Shown: positions 45,442-55,601 of the stretch, one piece after another
Numbering within the stretch: position 1 is the first letter of the stretch
Layout of the letters: each line of letters begins with the position of its first letter
Assembly (NCBI GenBank): GCA_038363925.1
Contig: JAQQWL010000013.1
Location: forward strand, 2,356,001 to 2,420,000
From: Apiospora phragmitis
Taxonomy: Eukaryota > Ascomycota > Sordariomycetes > Amphisphaeriales > Apiosporaceae
Direction of reading: 5' to 3'
DNA: 64,000 nucleotides
Program-made: the position numbers and the translations under genes
The notes under the pieces: generated by a model
Database searches by the model: none
What the model was told of the DNA's origin: nothing
Seen by the model: the letters and a program-made list of their open reading frames with translations, nothing else

Positions 45442-45875
45442 GCGCAGTGGGGGTGGGGAGAACGAACCCGGGCGCCGCCGAGGGCGCCGATCAGCGCGGC
45501 CATGATGGCTATCAGCCGTTCCGCCGGCGTAAGTTCCGTGGTGGTGGTGGCGGCGACAGGGCTAGCTTCTTCCTACGGCTAAAGTACCATTGCCACTCAA
45601 CGGTATACACCCTCCGCTACCGGCCCAACCACCGAGACAGCTCCCGCGATGGCGGTTGGGTCCTTCGCCGCTGCGGCCGTCGCAGCGAACAACGAGATCG
45701 GACGTGCCATCAATACCACGCCAGCTAGGCCTATGAAGGAGGCCAACTGCTCCCAGCGCGTAAATCGGTCGTGCAAGAAGACGTGGCACAGATACCGTAA
45801 ACCTCGACAGGGATAGACTTGAGCTTGGTGCTGATGTTGGAAGAGCGTTCGCCGGTGATGTTCCAGCACCATCGA
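45442..45875 (-). pseudogene. EamA/DMT-family membrane transporter fragment
   Basis: On the minus strand one frame reads FLHDRFTRWEQLASFIGLAG then VVLMARPISLF, the typical end of the first EamA half (short loop, then a GVVLIARP-type helix). After a frameshift, ERLIAIMAALIGALGGA near 45530-45470 matches the helix that opens the second half. Substrates of the superfamily are diverse nucleotide-sugar or metabolite molecules. The first four helices and the last several are missing. It is the only recognised fragment of the island on the minus strand. Confidence 0.55.
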
Positions 45876-46052
45876 AGCTTCTCGTTTCTGTCTTCTGCAG
45901 GAATATACACGTTACATTCCGGTCGATAGCAGTAGACGCGCTGCAACCGGGATACAGCCTCGTCGTTCATGATGAGGTGTCTAGTAGCCTCGGCATCCAC
46001 AAGTTGTTGGTGGCATCGCGAGCGGCGGCGGCAGTGATGGTGTTGCTTTCCA

Positions 46053-46245
46053 CGGGTAAGCCTAGGCCTACTACATCCAGAGTAGACAAGGCGACTTGGG
46101 TCCGCATGCAAGTCCTTCAGGACTACCTTCAGGTCCTCGCCGCATGCAGGTTCTTCAAGGACTACCTTCATCGCCAATGCGATTAAGACAAGTATTTGCT
46201 TCAGTGATTGAGTAAGTCCAAATTCTTGATTTGGGAATGATATGA
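46053..46245 (+). repeat. Dispersed family B, copy 3
   Basis: Shares CTACTACATCCAGAG(T/C)AGAC, AAGGCGACTTGG and GACTACCTTCATCGCCAATG with copy 2. It contains an extra internal duplication of the CTTCAGG-CCGCATGCAGG motif. Confidence 0.75.
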
Positions 46246-46586
46246 CTGACCAGCCGAACCTAGTCTCCCTGGATTATCTCTCGCGCCAGTTGCGACCAAG
46301 TAGGCCAAGAAGGCTCAGAAGAAGTCGGAGCAAGTTGGAGTGCACGCACGTTTTTGACTGGGCGGGTGGCAGCAACCGCGAGATCTATGTCCTGCTCAAG
46401 CGGGATGTCGGAAAGATGGATGCGCGGGGCAATGACGTCTCGGGCATGTTTGAGTCATGTAGCGCTGTTGATGGGAAGCTGTTTATGATGCCGATGCACG
46501 ACGAATTGGTTGTGCGTGACCCAGGGCCGCATCCGCAACTTAACCGGCGAGAGAAAAGTCCTTGTCGCCCAGCTAACCCAATCCTG

Positions 46587-46660
46587 TCCGGGCTTCTTCC
46601 CCAACCCCGAGGGGAGGACAAGAGATCAACAGAAAATAATGCCAATGCTCTGCCCTGGCA
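46587..46660 (+). repeat. Short dispersed repeat shared with 39.96-40.18 kb
   Basis: GGGCTTCTTCCCCAACCCC at 46590-46608 is also at 39963-39981. A following AATGCCAA(T/C)(G/T)CTCTGCCCTG block is also near 40160, but about 130 bp further away there, so the two loci differ by an insertion or deletion. Confidence 0.65.
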
Positions 46661-47224
46661 GCTCTGGTGAAAGCGCGCCTACAGCGTCCGGCTCGACTGG
46701 GTCAAGCAGTGGCCCATGTGCTTCGCCGAAGACGTCAGGTTCAGCTCGGACCCCACCAAAGGCGTCCTCTGCAAACCGCTGCACGCCCCAGGTATACCCG
46801 CCGGTAGCAGGAGCAGCAAAAACCCCCTCGGCAAGGATGAACTGCGGGGCCGGGGCGAGACTGGGAAGAAGAGTTTGGCGACGCCCCAATGCATACGCTA
46901 AGCTGTAGTATATGTGTATGCCTCTTCTCCAGACACCATGTATGACACGTTGCAAGGTGTTGGGTACATGTATACTGGTGCATGTTAGGATTGCCCGCCC
47001 CGAGCAAGATCCCAAGAAGCTCCGAGATGCAGAGCACAAATCCGGCCTTCTTCGTCGCCGCAAGGAGTTTGACGGATACCGGAAACACCTCGCAGGCCTT
47101 GGCCTGACAACTGGGATCACATCGTGTACAAGCCTCTGATCCATCTCAAGAAGCTCGTCATCAGCGACATATACCCATCTGTTGCACGGAATACATATAC
47201 CACTATATCGCACGCATATAGTGG

Positions 47225-47400
47225 ATGGCGTCGCTGACCGACCGGGTGGCTGCGCTGGCGGACCGGGTGGCTGCGTTCGCAGCAGCAGAACCAGATGCAG
47301 CAGCAGCAAGACCGGGTGGCGGAGCTGGAGCGAGAGCTCCAGCAGCTGAAGGAAAAGCTGCTGCCCAAGCCGCAGAAAGGCCCCGGCCATGGGATATCCA
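47225..47400 (+). pseudogene. Coiled-coil fragment
   Basis: One frame reads SLTDRVAALADRVAA, then a shifted frame QDRVAELERELQQLKEKLL. Together they give a heptad-like coiled coil with Leu/Val at a and d positions. The duplicated GACCGGGTGGCTGCG nucleotide block suggests local expansion. No partner domain is seen. Confidence 0.4.
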
Positions 47401-47430
47401 CTTTTGCGTGCGATACCATCGTACTTAGGG

Positions 47431-47530
47431 GACTTTCTCGACAGTGTCAGTGGGTTGGAGGAGCTGGAGTGCTATTGGACAGTTTTTCCTCCATTGAACA
47501 CGAAGCTGGGTACCATCATCAAGTGGGTAA
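47431..47530 (+). repeat. Dispersed repeat, copy 2 (partner in the C2H2 leader at 19.0 kb)
   Basis: See 19019-19125. Here the frame GLSRQCQWVGGAGVLLDSF is uninterrupted and continues to a TGA at 47576. Confidence 0.75.
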
Positions 47531-47829
47531 AGGTTATTTTGAAACGTCTCTGCCTCTCATTTCTACCTGGGTCTGAGGGATACTCAGACCAGGAGTCGTG
47601 CCTCAGGTACTGTGCGTGGTGTCTCCATCCCGTATTGTAGACACGCCGCCATTAGTGTCATCTTGACCGGAGGCGAATCACGAAAGAAGTCCCAAGCTGA
47701 AGATCGTGTTCGTTGGGTGCCCGCCCTCGTCGTCAAGCGCCTTCTCAAGCGCGCACAAGGGTACTGGTGGTGCTGGTGCAGGGACGCCCCTGCCGCACTC
47801 CCTGCCGCTGGCGTCGAAGCGGGGTCCGC

Positions 47830-48010
47830 AGATGGAGCCGGAGCCCCAGCTGGTAAGGGCAAAAGTAAAGGTACCAGTGCTGGTGCCGAGGCCGGTGCTG
47901 GAGGAGAGGCACCTGCCGGAAAGGGAAAGGGAAAGGGCACTGGAGCTGGGCCCGACGCTGGTGCCGGGGCTGGAGCTGAAGTTCCTGAGAGACGGGAAAG
48001 GGCAAGGGTA
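47830..48010 (+). repeat. Gly/Ala/Lys-coding low-complexity repeat
   Basis: Units coding AGAPAGKGK and AGAGGEAPAGKGK recur three or four times, with GGTGCTGG and GGAAAGGG runs at nucleotide level. It sits within a broken frame that reads to 48379. Confidence 0.7.
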
Positions 48011-49071
48011 CTGGCGGTGCTGGTGCAGAGGCCGGTGATGAGGCTCCTCCTTCCCCAGGTCCGGTTTTGTCATCACGTCAGTCCATCGCGCAGAAGATGT
48101 ACAAGAAGGCCATGGTCCGGGAAAACGCATACCTCCTCGTCTTTGGACGTCGCACACCCGGCCCTCCATGATTTGACTGGCCACGGCGACCGGCAGGGCC
48201 ATGTTGATAGGGGCGCCAAACTTCACACTGCCGCGGAAGTCCATGAACATAGGCTTTCCAGTCGCGCCGGGCCGCGTCTTCGGATGGCAATCTTGCAAGG
48301 TCGGCGGCAACTTCCTGTCAAGCTCCAAGTCGGACGGCATCTGGCCCTGCGACACTGTCAAATTGCGGGGACCTCCTAAGGCCTCTAGCTACCGCGGCCC
48401 TCTGTAACACAGGGCGTCAGCACCGGGCGTAACGGCCCAGGGATGGTACAAACGCTAGAAGGATGCATCAATGGACAGGTGATCTTGTCAGCGGCAGCGG
48501 CATCTTGTTTGGAAGCCATCCCAGCCCTAGGCATTATTGCCCTGCCCGAGAGCGCTGTTCTCGGTGCGCGGAACTCGTGCCGTACAGTTCAGAGCAGGAG
48601 AGACATCCGTTATTGTCGTCGATGGCAACAGCTCTTAAGGGTTTCAAGATTTCCCACAAGGAGATGGGAACCGTCCTCCGGTTCATGCGCGATGACAGCA
48701 TGGCCTAGGGCTTTAACCTGGCTTTTCTTGGCGACGCCCGCACTTACCCTTCTCTGTGGTATCGCACCAAGGCTTTCAAGCTGTCGCACCCGAACATGGT
48801 GCACTGGACCCGGGCGTGCGGCTATAGACGCGCCGCACCTTGACGGCGCCCACGAATCCAGGCGACATCTTGCCTAGCACTTCGCCTCCTGAGTTGTCCA
48901 CCCCCAATGCCGGGCTCAAAGCCGTTTAAGACGAACAAACAGATACTACTGCAGAGCATAACCTTGCCAATGGCAGCGGACAAGACACTATTGTGTCCGT
49001 ACCAGTTCTAAGTTGGTTGTTAACCGTACGCCTGCCAAAGGCATCAGAACCCAGGTGCTGAAAGCCGCCGG

Positions 49072-49165
49072 CTATTGTGGCAGAGATTGAATTTCAACCA
49101 ACCCCCCTAGCGGCAACGATGGAATGGGACAGGACTCCTGTCCGGTCTTCCAGGTTTAGTAGAGC
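49072..49165 (+). repeat. Copy of the 29.25 kb segment
   Basis: GTGGCAGAGATTGAA, then CCTAGCGGCAA(C/T)GATGGAATGGGACA and GACTCCT match 29266-29345. The frame VAEIE is shared at the start and lost after about twelve codons. Confidence 0.7.
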
Positions 49166-49410
49166 GTTTCGCCAGAGACCAAGATCGAATCTCCCGTCTT
49201 TAAGACTGACACACCCGACTTTGTCGACATTCGCGAAGCTGGCCCGACTCATCTTCGTGACGATGACAAACTTCCCGCTCATCTACGAAAGGTTTGGAAG
49301 CCCAGGTCACCCAGAACTGTGGAGGCTAAGCCCGCGGTCGTCGAAGAGAGCACTGAGCGCGAGGCACTTGAGGAGGAAGTTGCCGGGCCGAGAGCTCGAC
49401 CAGCGTCAGG

Positions 49411-50196
49411 GTGACGACCGCGGCGGCCCCGGGGTTCGCCTGCAGGTGCCGCCTTGGGCTGGGCCCTTCACACACCGAAGGACTCTGGAGACATTATCCG
49501 CTCGACCCCGACACACTAGAAGCCCATGGCAGCAACTGGCTTTTCAAGGTGGTCGACGAATTCCACAACGCTGGTGTCCCGAACATCATGGCAATGGACA
49601 GCATCACCCTGCCGACCGTCGAGGCGCCTGAGCCTGAGTTCAAGGTCTCCACCATCGACAAATTGGTGACGCGCTGCGTGATCATGTGTCATGATCTCAA
49701 GGGCAAGCCCAACGATTACGACAGCTTCCCTGAGATTAAGTACATCACAGACAAGGAGGTTGAAGAGCGTGCTGCTCTGAACCTCCATCCCAAGGACGTC
49801 GATGTTCGTCGCTTCCGTGACTGGACCCGCCAGATACGAGATCATGGCCGAGGAAGAAGAATACAACAACTGTCAGTTCTACTCCACCTCGGAGATTGGT
49901 CGCCCCCTCGAATACTTCCGGGGTCAAGGGCATCAGGGCTACCTTGTCTGTTTTGGTGTTGCTCCCAGCGATCCCAACACGGCCGAGTACACTATGTGAG
50001 CTCGTTAAGTGTTTCGGACAGAGTCCCGGTGACGTCCCCAGGTTGGCGTTTACGAACCAGAGATGAGCCGATCACAGTACAGTCAGAACTGAGCAAAGAC
50101 AAGATGGCCTCCCACAACCAGCAAGATCCCGACCGCGACCTGGACGACTGGCTCGATAGAGGTACTTTGGAAGGTTCTCGAGATTGTTCTTCGTAA
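49411..50196 (+). pseudogene. Unknown conserved domain, copy 2 (partner at 31.2 kb)
   Basis: The frame opens before EAPEPEFKVSTIDKLVTR and runs to DVRRFRDWTRQI in close agreement with 31220-31405. Here it is uninterrupted, so it is the better preserved copy. After about 49830 sense passes to another frame: RYEIMAEEEEYNNCQFYSTS, then EIGRPLEYFRGQGHQGY and FGVAPSDPN, ending near 49997. Correcting a single indel would give a protein of over 180 residues. No described domain is recognised. Confidence 0.5.
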
Positions 50197-50563
50197 GCAT
50201 CCTCTGTCGCACGCAAAAGTGGACATCCACTAATGCGAAGATTAGTGGCCTTGATATACTCCGTGTAACATCCTCTCACTAAGGAGAAGAAGAAGGAACC
50301 TTAGACATGAGTTTGACGACATGGAGGAAAAGATTCTGAGCATCGAGCCTGGAGACTAGCTCAAGAGTATTCCGCTGAGCATGGGGACTTTTCAAATCCG
50401 ACGTTGTCTGCAAATGAGCACCTCGACTAGTCTGCTCCAGCCTACTCGGTGTGCTCTCGACAAAGCAGTAAGGTGCTCCTGAGAGGAAGCAGAAGATGGA
50501 GTTTGAGCGAATGGGCTCACAGGATAAGAGAGACAGGGATAGATGAAAGCATATGGCTGTTGC

Positions 50564-50640
50564 GTCCACTGTTGTTGCGTCTAATGTTGTTGCGTTCAAT
50601 GTATACTGCGTTCAATGTATACTGCGTTCAATGTATGAAA
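50564..50640 (+). repeat. Minisatellite with TGCGTTCAATGTATAC core
   Basis: Two exact units TGCGTTCAATGTATAC are followed by TGCGTTCAATGTATG and preceded by TTGTTGCGTC variants. Unit length is 15-16 bp. The core links it to arrays at 23.2 and 37.4 kb. Confidence 0.8.
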
Positions 50641-50866
50641 GGTCGGTTCTATACCAGAGTTGTTCACTCAGTAAAGATGAGAAACACAAGGAGCAGATAG
50701 TCAATGCAGGACATAAGCATAAAACTGAACTTCAAGGTGAATTGGTGCACGCGTGACATATAGTGAAGGTCAACCGAAAGCTCAGGTTGGGTTCTGAACC
50801 TGATGTCGAAATGGGAATGGCTTCATAAACTTGAGGGTATTTGATAGATCGGTATAAAGTATGAAT

Positions 50867-52510
50867 TCATGTAATAGGGGGCGAGGAAATTCCCTCCGTG
50901 CACCGCAGCCAAATCGTGAGACCCCCACCATCACAGATGTTCTTGGGCCAAATGTAGCGCCTCAGCAGTGTCCTAGCCTCCTCCCACGTCGTAAGCTCGA
51001 GACGAGCGATGAGCGAAGTCAACATGTGCCGGTAGGCCAACTCGGCGGGTGTGACACCGCCACGCGTGGCGACCGCCATCATGCCAAGAACGCAAGCCCA
51101 GAACAAGAAGGCATCGTCCTTACCCGTCGTGTAGGCAGGATCGACGACACGTGCAGCCAGCGCATGCGCTGCGATACGGCTGGGTTCGAGCATGGGCATG
51201 GGGTACGTCGAACCGAAAGCTACCACCAGCATCGCCAGACGGCTGATCTCGTCGGCCGGAACGTCGCTCGGGAGACTCAGCAGGCGATGTAGTAGGAGGT
51301 TGCGGTAAGATACGATGGCGCCGAGTGTAGCGTCTGGTCGACCAACGAACCGGTTGAAAAGGCTGCAAAGCAGCTTCGTGTCCAGCAGCATCTCCTTTAG
51401 TTTCCCAGCAGCGACGCCGAACGCGTCGACTTCGAGGTCCGGCGGGCGCGCCTCGGTAAACTTGGTGCGGATGACGTCGTGATACAGCCGGGGCAGTTCG
51501 AAGTTGGGCCTCGAGAGTGTCCGACTCACGTGTAGTAAGTCCATCATTAGTATATACTCCCGATTGTTGGGGACAACGAAAGAGTCGATGCCTCCTCGAT
51601 CCACCAAGATCCTCTTGTACAGATCGTACTGCTTGGTGTCATATGTCAGGCAGCCATGCACTTCTAGGGCGCCGAGCTTGACGACGAAACCAGTCCTGAA
51701 GAGCTTGAGGTTCTCGTGGGCTGTCGACTCGTAGCCTGTTTCTGCACTGATGGTCATCATGGTGGTGAGTACCGTGTCCGAGAAGCGCTTCTTCGCAACA
51801 TCTTCCCGTATCCGTGGTATTATGCGCGACTGGGTCTCGCATAGCAGTTCTATGTTCTCCTGGTTCTGTGTACGGGCCATTAGGACTTTGGCCAATCGAG
51901 ACAATGTCGCATCCATCAGCAGTGGATCTTGAAGACAGCTTTGAAGTAAACCCTTTCCGCCGCCGGGCAGAAGTGAGGGCCATATTGTCGTGTACGCTGT
52001 GTGGTCTCGTAAGAAGCCGATGTTGTTGGGCATACGGGTAACATACCCGTATAAAACATTTTCCGACAAATGGGAGACTCCAGTGAAGGCGAAAGCCCCC
52101 GCAGGTGGTCGACGCTTCGGGGAATCTCGATAACGCCATCATTGGTCGAGGTAGCCGGTGCAATTGACGTTGGCGATTGGCATATTATTGCCTTTGTGCG
52201 AGCTGGCTGGTCAGGTTTATCTGAGCCTTTGCGTTTCCCTGCATAGAGCCGTATAAGAGAGCGCAAGGGACAGGGCATAGAGCCATTGATCGGACGGAAG
52301 ACTGTCTAGGTTAAGGGTTTGCTTACTCTTTGCTCTCTGGTTCAATCTGTTCTGGACCCTTCTCCGCAGTTTGGCATCATCGCATGCGGACCAGTCTTCG
52401 GTGTCGTCATTGGCGAGCACTAGATTCTTATACGGAGAAGAGCGGTCATATTCTCTCACGGGAGAATTGGGATCACTCGGGACCATCAAGATTAGGCGCA
52501 GAGAAGACAT
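50867..52510 (-). CDS. bZIP-like transcription factor with fungal-specific C-terminal domain
   Basis: Exon 1 (52510-52327) encodes a basic segment, RRRVQNRLNQRA, the bZIP DNA-binding signature. A probable 88 bp intron (52239-52326) ends at TGCAG, and joining gives RAKRGKRKG. Its branch point is not obvious. Exon 2 (52238-50867) then needs one added base in a G3 run near 52072-52074 to pass from LESP to HLSENVLYGYV. With it the spliced length is 1557 nt, or 518 residues. The remaining 400 residues are helical and resemble the regulatory region of fungal Zn-cluster-type factors or bZIP proteins with DUF3425-like tails. A leucine zipper is not evident. DNA target and ligand are unknown. The gene ends just outside the mosaic island. 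Confidence 0.65.
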
Positions 52511-52599
52511 TGTGTTGAGTAATCTTCATCATTTGGCGGTTGTTAGCAGTACGGATTGCACTGCAGTGAAAGTGCCGACAGAAGCGTGCTGGTGGTGAG

Positions 52600-55350
52600 T
52601 GGGCCGGGAAGGGCAAGCGCCAAAAGGGGGTGCTCGATGTGCCGTTGGGTACTTGTATTCAATCTTCATGGCTGTGCATCATACATGACCTTTGGCAGGC
52701 GCTGGTCGGGGATGGAACGGAGAATCTAAACAACCGTGGAATAAACCAGCAATAGATGTGTGGGAACCATGCGCCGTCCTTTTGGCTTAGTCAAATATAT
52801 GTAGTGCTGGAGGATTCAGGGGAGGAACCGACCCCGATTCTCGGTTAGTTTCGTCACTGCAGAAATCACTGCGTCCCAAGCCAGCCAGCTCCCTGACCAG
52901 GACCTGACTACCGATCCTTCCTCGGGCCTATCACACCCACGCGCGATGGCCTAGGCCACGCTAGACGTTTAGGTTGACCTTCTATTTTGGGGGGCCCCGT
53001 AATTGTCAGGGGTAGCGTATTGAGCTATCGTTATTCCCGTTGACATAACCGATCAGACCGGCAAGTGCTCCCGGTGTGTCACGTAGGGGCTCAACCTTCT
53101 GTGCGATTGTCCCTAGATATCCATCTAGATATCTCAGAATCAGACCTAGTCAATGTTCTTGCTCACTCGAATAACAAATGGCCGGGGTATCAATCAGAAG
53201 TATCTTTCTTTGGACTGTAGGGATGGAAGTAGCAAGCCGGAATAGGTGCTGACGTAAATCACATCCTTGTCATTGTCGCTTTCTGCGTGCAGCCGGCGGG
53301 CCCCCACTGTGAATCCATGCTAACATGAGCTGAGAAGCCCAAGACAGAAATGTTTGACTCGTGGTATAAGACATTGGTTTCCACGCACCTGACATTTCTG
53401 TGCAAACCGAGGTGGCAGAAGCCAGGCAGCACCATACAGATTGCCGCTCGCTTCCGGATATTCGACAGTGACTCGGCGGCATCATGTAAAAGTATTACAT
53501 CATCTCACCACAGGCAGCCCACTCGAGACAAGCAGGAATGCACCTCGGCAAATGCTGCCAGCTTACGGATACCAAGCAAATCAATGGGGTTTCCTCGTCC
53601 ATCAATCTGCAATTGATGGATGCTGAGCCCTCATATCCCACCATACAGAGAAGATGCTAGCGTCCCACGCATTACCCAAACATAGCACATCTTCATGACG
53701 AATACAACCCTCAGCATGCGATACAACTGCGTTTACTGCGACGGCTATCGGTGATCGAAATTTATTTTCCAGCCAATCCCCAACAGTGACCATTGCCTGT
53801 ACTTCAGGTTCCTCCAACGAATCATCTGTACACCATAGATGCATGGTTGTGGCCATCCATCATGGCATGCGAGCCAGAGCTCTGGAAGGTCCACACGCTG
53901 CGCAGTTCCAAGTCAATTGCCAACAGGTCTCCAATACGGAAGTCATCGCTTTGCGGGTAGGGCTACTCGACACGTATCCAAGCGAAGCTCGAGCCGGTCC
54001 GTCACTCCGGACCAGCCCCCGGTGACAAGGTCACGACGGACAAAGGGGTTTGCGGCGGCGATCAATCCTTCGAGTCTTCGGGTCGTCTCATTGCGTCACC
54101 GGAGAAGAAATTACTCGTGCGATATTCGCTCCGACTGCGGGCTTTCGCATTCCTTCGCCCATTGCAAGTTGGTACTTGGGTTATATTACGCTGGTTCACT
54201 CATCAAACGATCATCTGTATGAAGTTACGCTTCGTACTCAAAGCATCATGTTTTCGAATTCACCACGAGACAGGGCTTAATCTTAGCAGGCAACATCGTT
54301 TCTGTCTTTCTATATGCTCAATGCGACGAGAGCTTCTGGGTCTTATCGGGACGATTGCCAACAATACGGGACACACCTCACTACTGTCGGTCCAGGTTGG
54401 CGGAGCTTTTGTCGGACGACATCTCGGGACAGGGCCGAATCACAGCTTCAAACCTGCAAGGCCCTCAGCACGATTCGACTCCCTATGAACCCACTATTCG
54501 CTGGCTGCTCTAAGTTTGGCAACAATCCGGTAGAGCAAGAATGCAGTATTACTTTCAGTCCAAGCTCACTTCTCCTGGTTTTCTCTTCTTCGCGGCAAAC
54601 TTTGATGGTGATGGCCACTTGCAAGGTCGGGCTTTTCACTGTGGTCCCACCCAAACCAGTGCTTTCTGCTACGTTACCACGATGCTATGCACATGTCAGG
54701 TCAACCGAAGTCGAGTGCAATATTTGGAATATACAAATAGGTCGAATAGAAGGCAAATTACCGATTCACACAATATGCTACGGTCCATGTTGAGCCACAC
54801 ACTTGGGCCATTTAGCGAGTTGCTACTGCATCCTGTCCTCGTTGGTTGTTTGCCTTTTATATACTTTTTGAGTTTAACTTTCAGCAGCGTGAAGTTGCCG
54901 ATCACGAGTCATGCAATATAGCGATCGAGCCATAAGATAGCACTTCGTACAGATTATGGTGCCAACAGTTCTTCCACACCCGTACCCCCTCGACGCAGCT
55001 TTCTACTGTCAGGAAAGCAACAATTTCATATCACACCGTAATTCTAACGAGCCAAGTATGGATTTGCTCGTGTGCTCACCCGAAGATGTTATGGCGACTG
55101 GCACTTACAACACCCCCCTCCCTCCCCACAGTTGAAGCAAAGCAGACAACGTAGATGATACAGATATGATCCATGGCTGACCCGAACTGTCAGTATCAAA
55201 CTCTTCGGTCCCCAGCTTTTCCATCAGGCTGAAAGTCTTCGACATCTAGCACTCAACCATGGCCCGACATCGATCCCAACTATGATGAAAGTCTAATATA
55301 CGGCTGCCTTAAACATTACAAGATGGTTGTGGGGACGGGTTTTTCTTCGC
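52600..55350. other. No supported gene
   Basis: Short frames on both strands (for example 54313-54793 plus and 54654-54448 minus) lack domains and splice chains. Nothing repetitive stands out by eye. Confidence 0.45.
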
Positions 55351-55353
55351 CAG

Positions 55354-55361
55354 TATAAATA
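55354..55361 (+). promoter_or_regulatory. TATA box
   Basis: TATAAATA lies 248 bp upstream of the ATG at 55602 and is followed by a long CT-rich leader. It is the clearest core promoter element in the window. Confidence 0.6.
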
Positions 55362-55601
55362 GGGCTTATTTTCTTTCCTGACCCGATTCAATCTTTCCAT
55401 CCCAACAAACCATTACTCGGAGATATTCTTCAGAGCTCACCGAGATACCTTCACTTGTCATATCACTTCGATACCTTGACTTCAACTCTCTCTTCTACTC
55501 AGCTTACCTACTGCAAGCTCTTGAGCTGCACAGCTATCTATCTCATCCCATCAGAGTCTCTCTATCTCTATTACCATCTTGATAGCTCTCAGCTTTTCAC
55601 A

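Larger units (their letters stand above)
20675..50300. other. Mosaic island of decayed gene fragments and dispersed repeats
   Basis: About 30 kb hold no intact gene. Recognisable pieces come from unrelated eukaryotic domains, and several unknown families recur in two to four diverged copies. Canonical introns survive at 20987-21038, 23941-24007, 24193-24250, 26826-26879, 30710-30771, 30890-30942, 31445-31521, 33754-33805 and 36421-36485. No integrase, transposase or reverse transcriptase was recognised. Base composition is not strikingly AT-rich, so heavy RIP is unlikely. Stretches not listed separately (about 21.2-22.2, 29.7-30.4, 33.9-35.4, 37.7-39.2, 39.7-43.1, 46.3-47.2 and 48.1-49.1 kb) hold only short frames of coding-like composition with no recognised domain. 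Confidence 0.7.

Noticed and set aside
20675..50300. Calling the island a known transposon, Starship or viral insertion
   Set aside because: No tyrosine recombinase, transposase, helicase, reverse transcriptase, capsid or polymerase motif was recognised, and no terminal repeats could be defined.
20675..50300. Explaining island decay by heavy RIP
   Set aside because: The sequence stays moderately GC-rich with many CpA dinucleotides, and the damage is mostly frameshifts and rearrangement.
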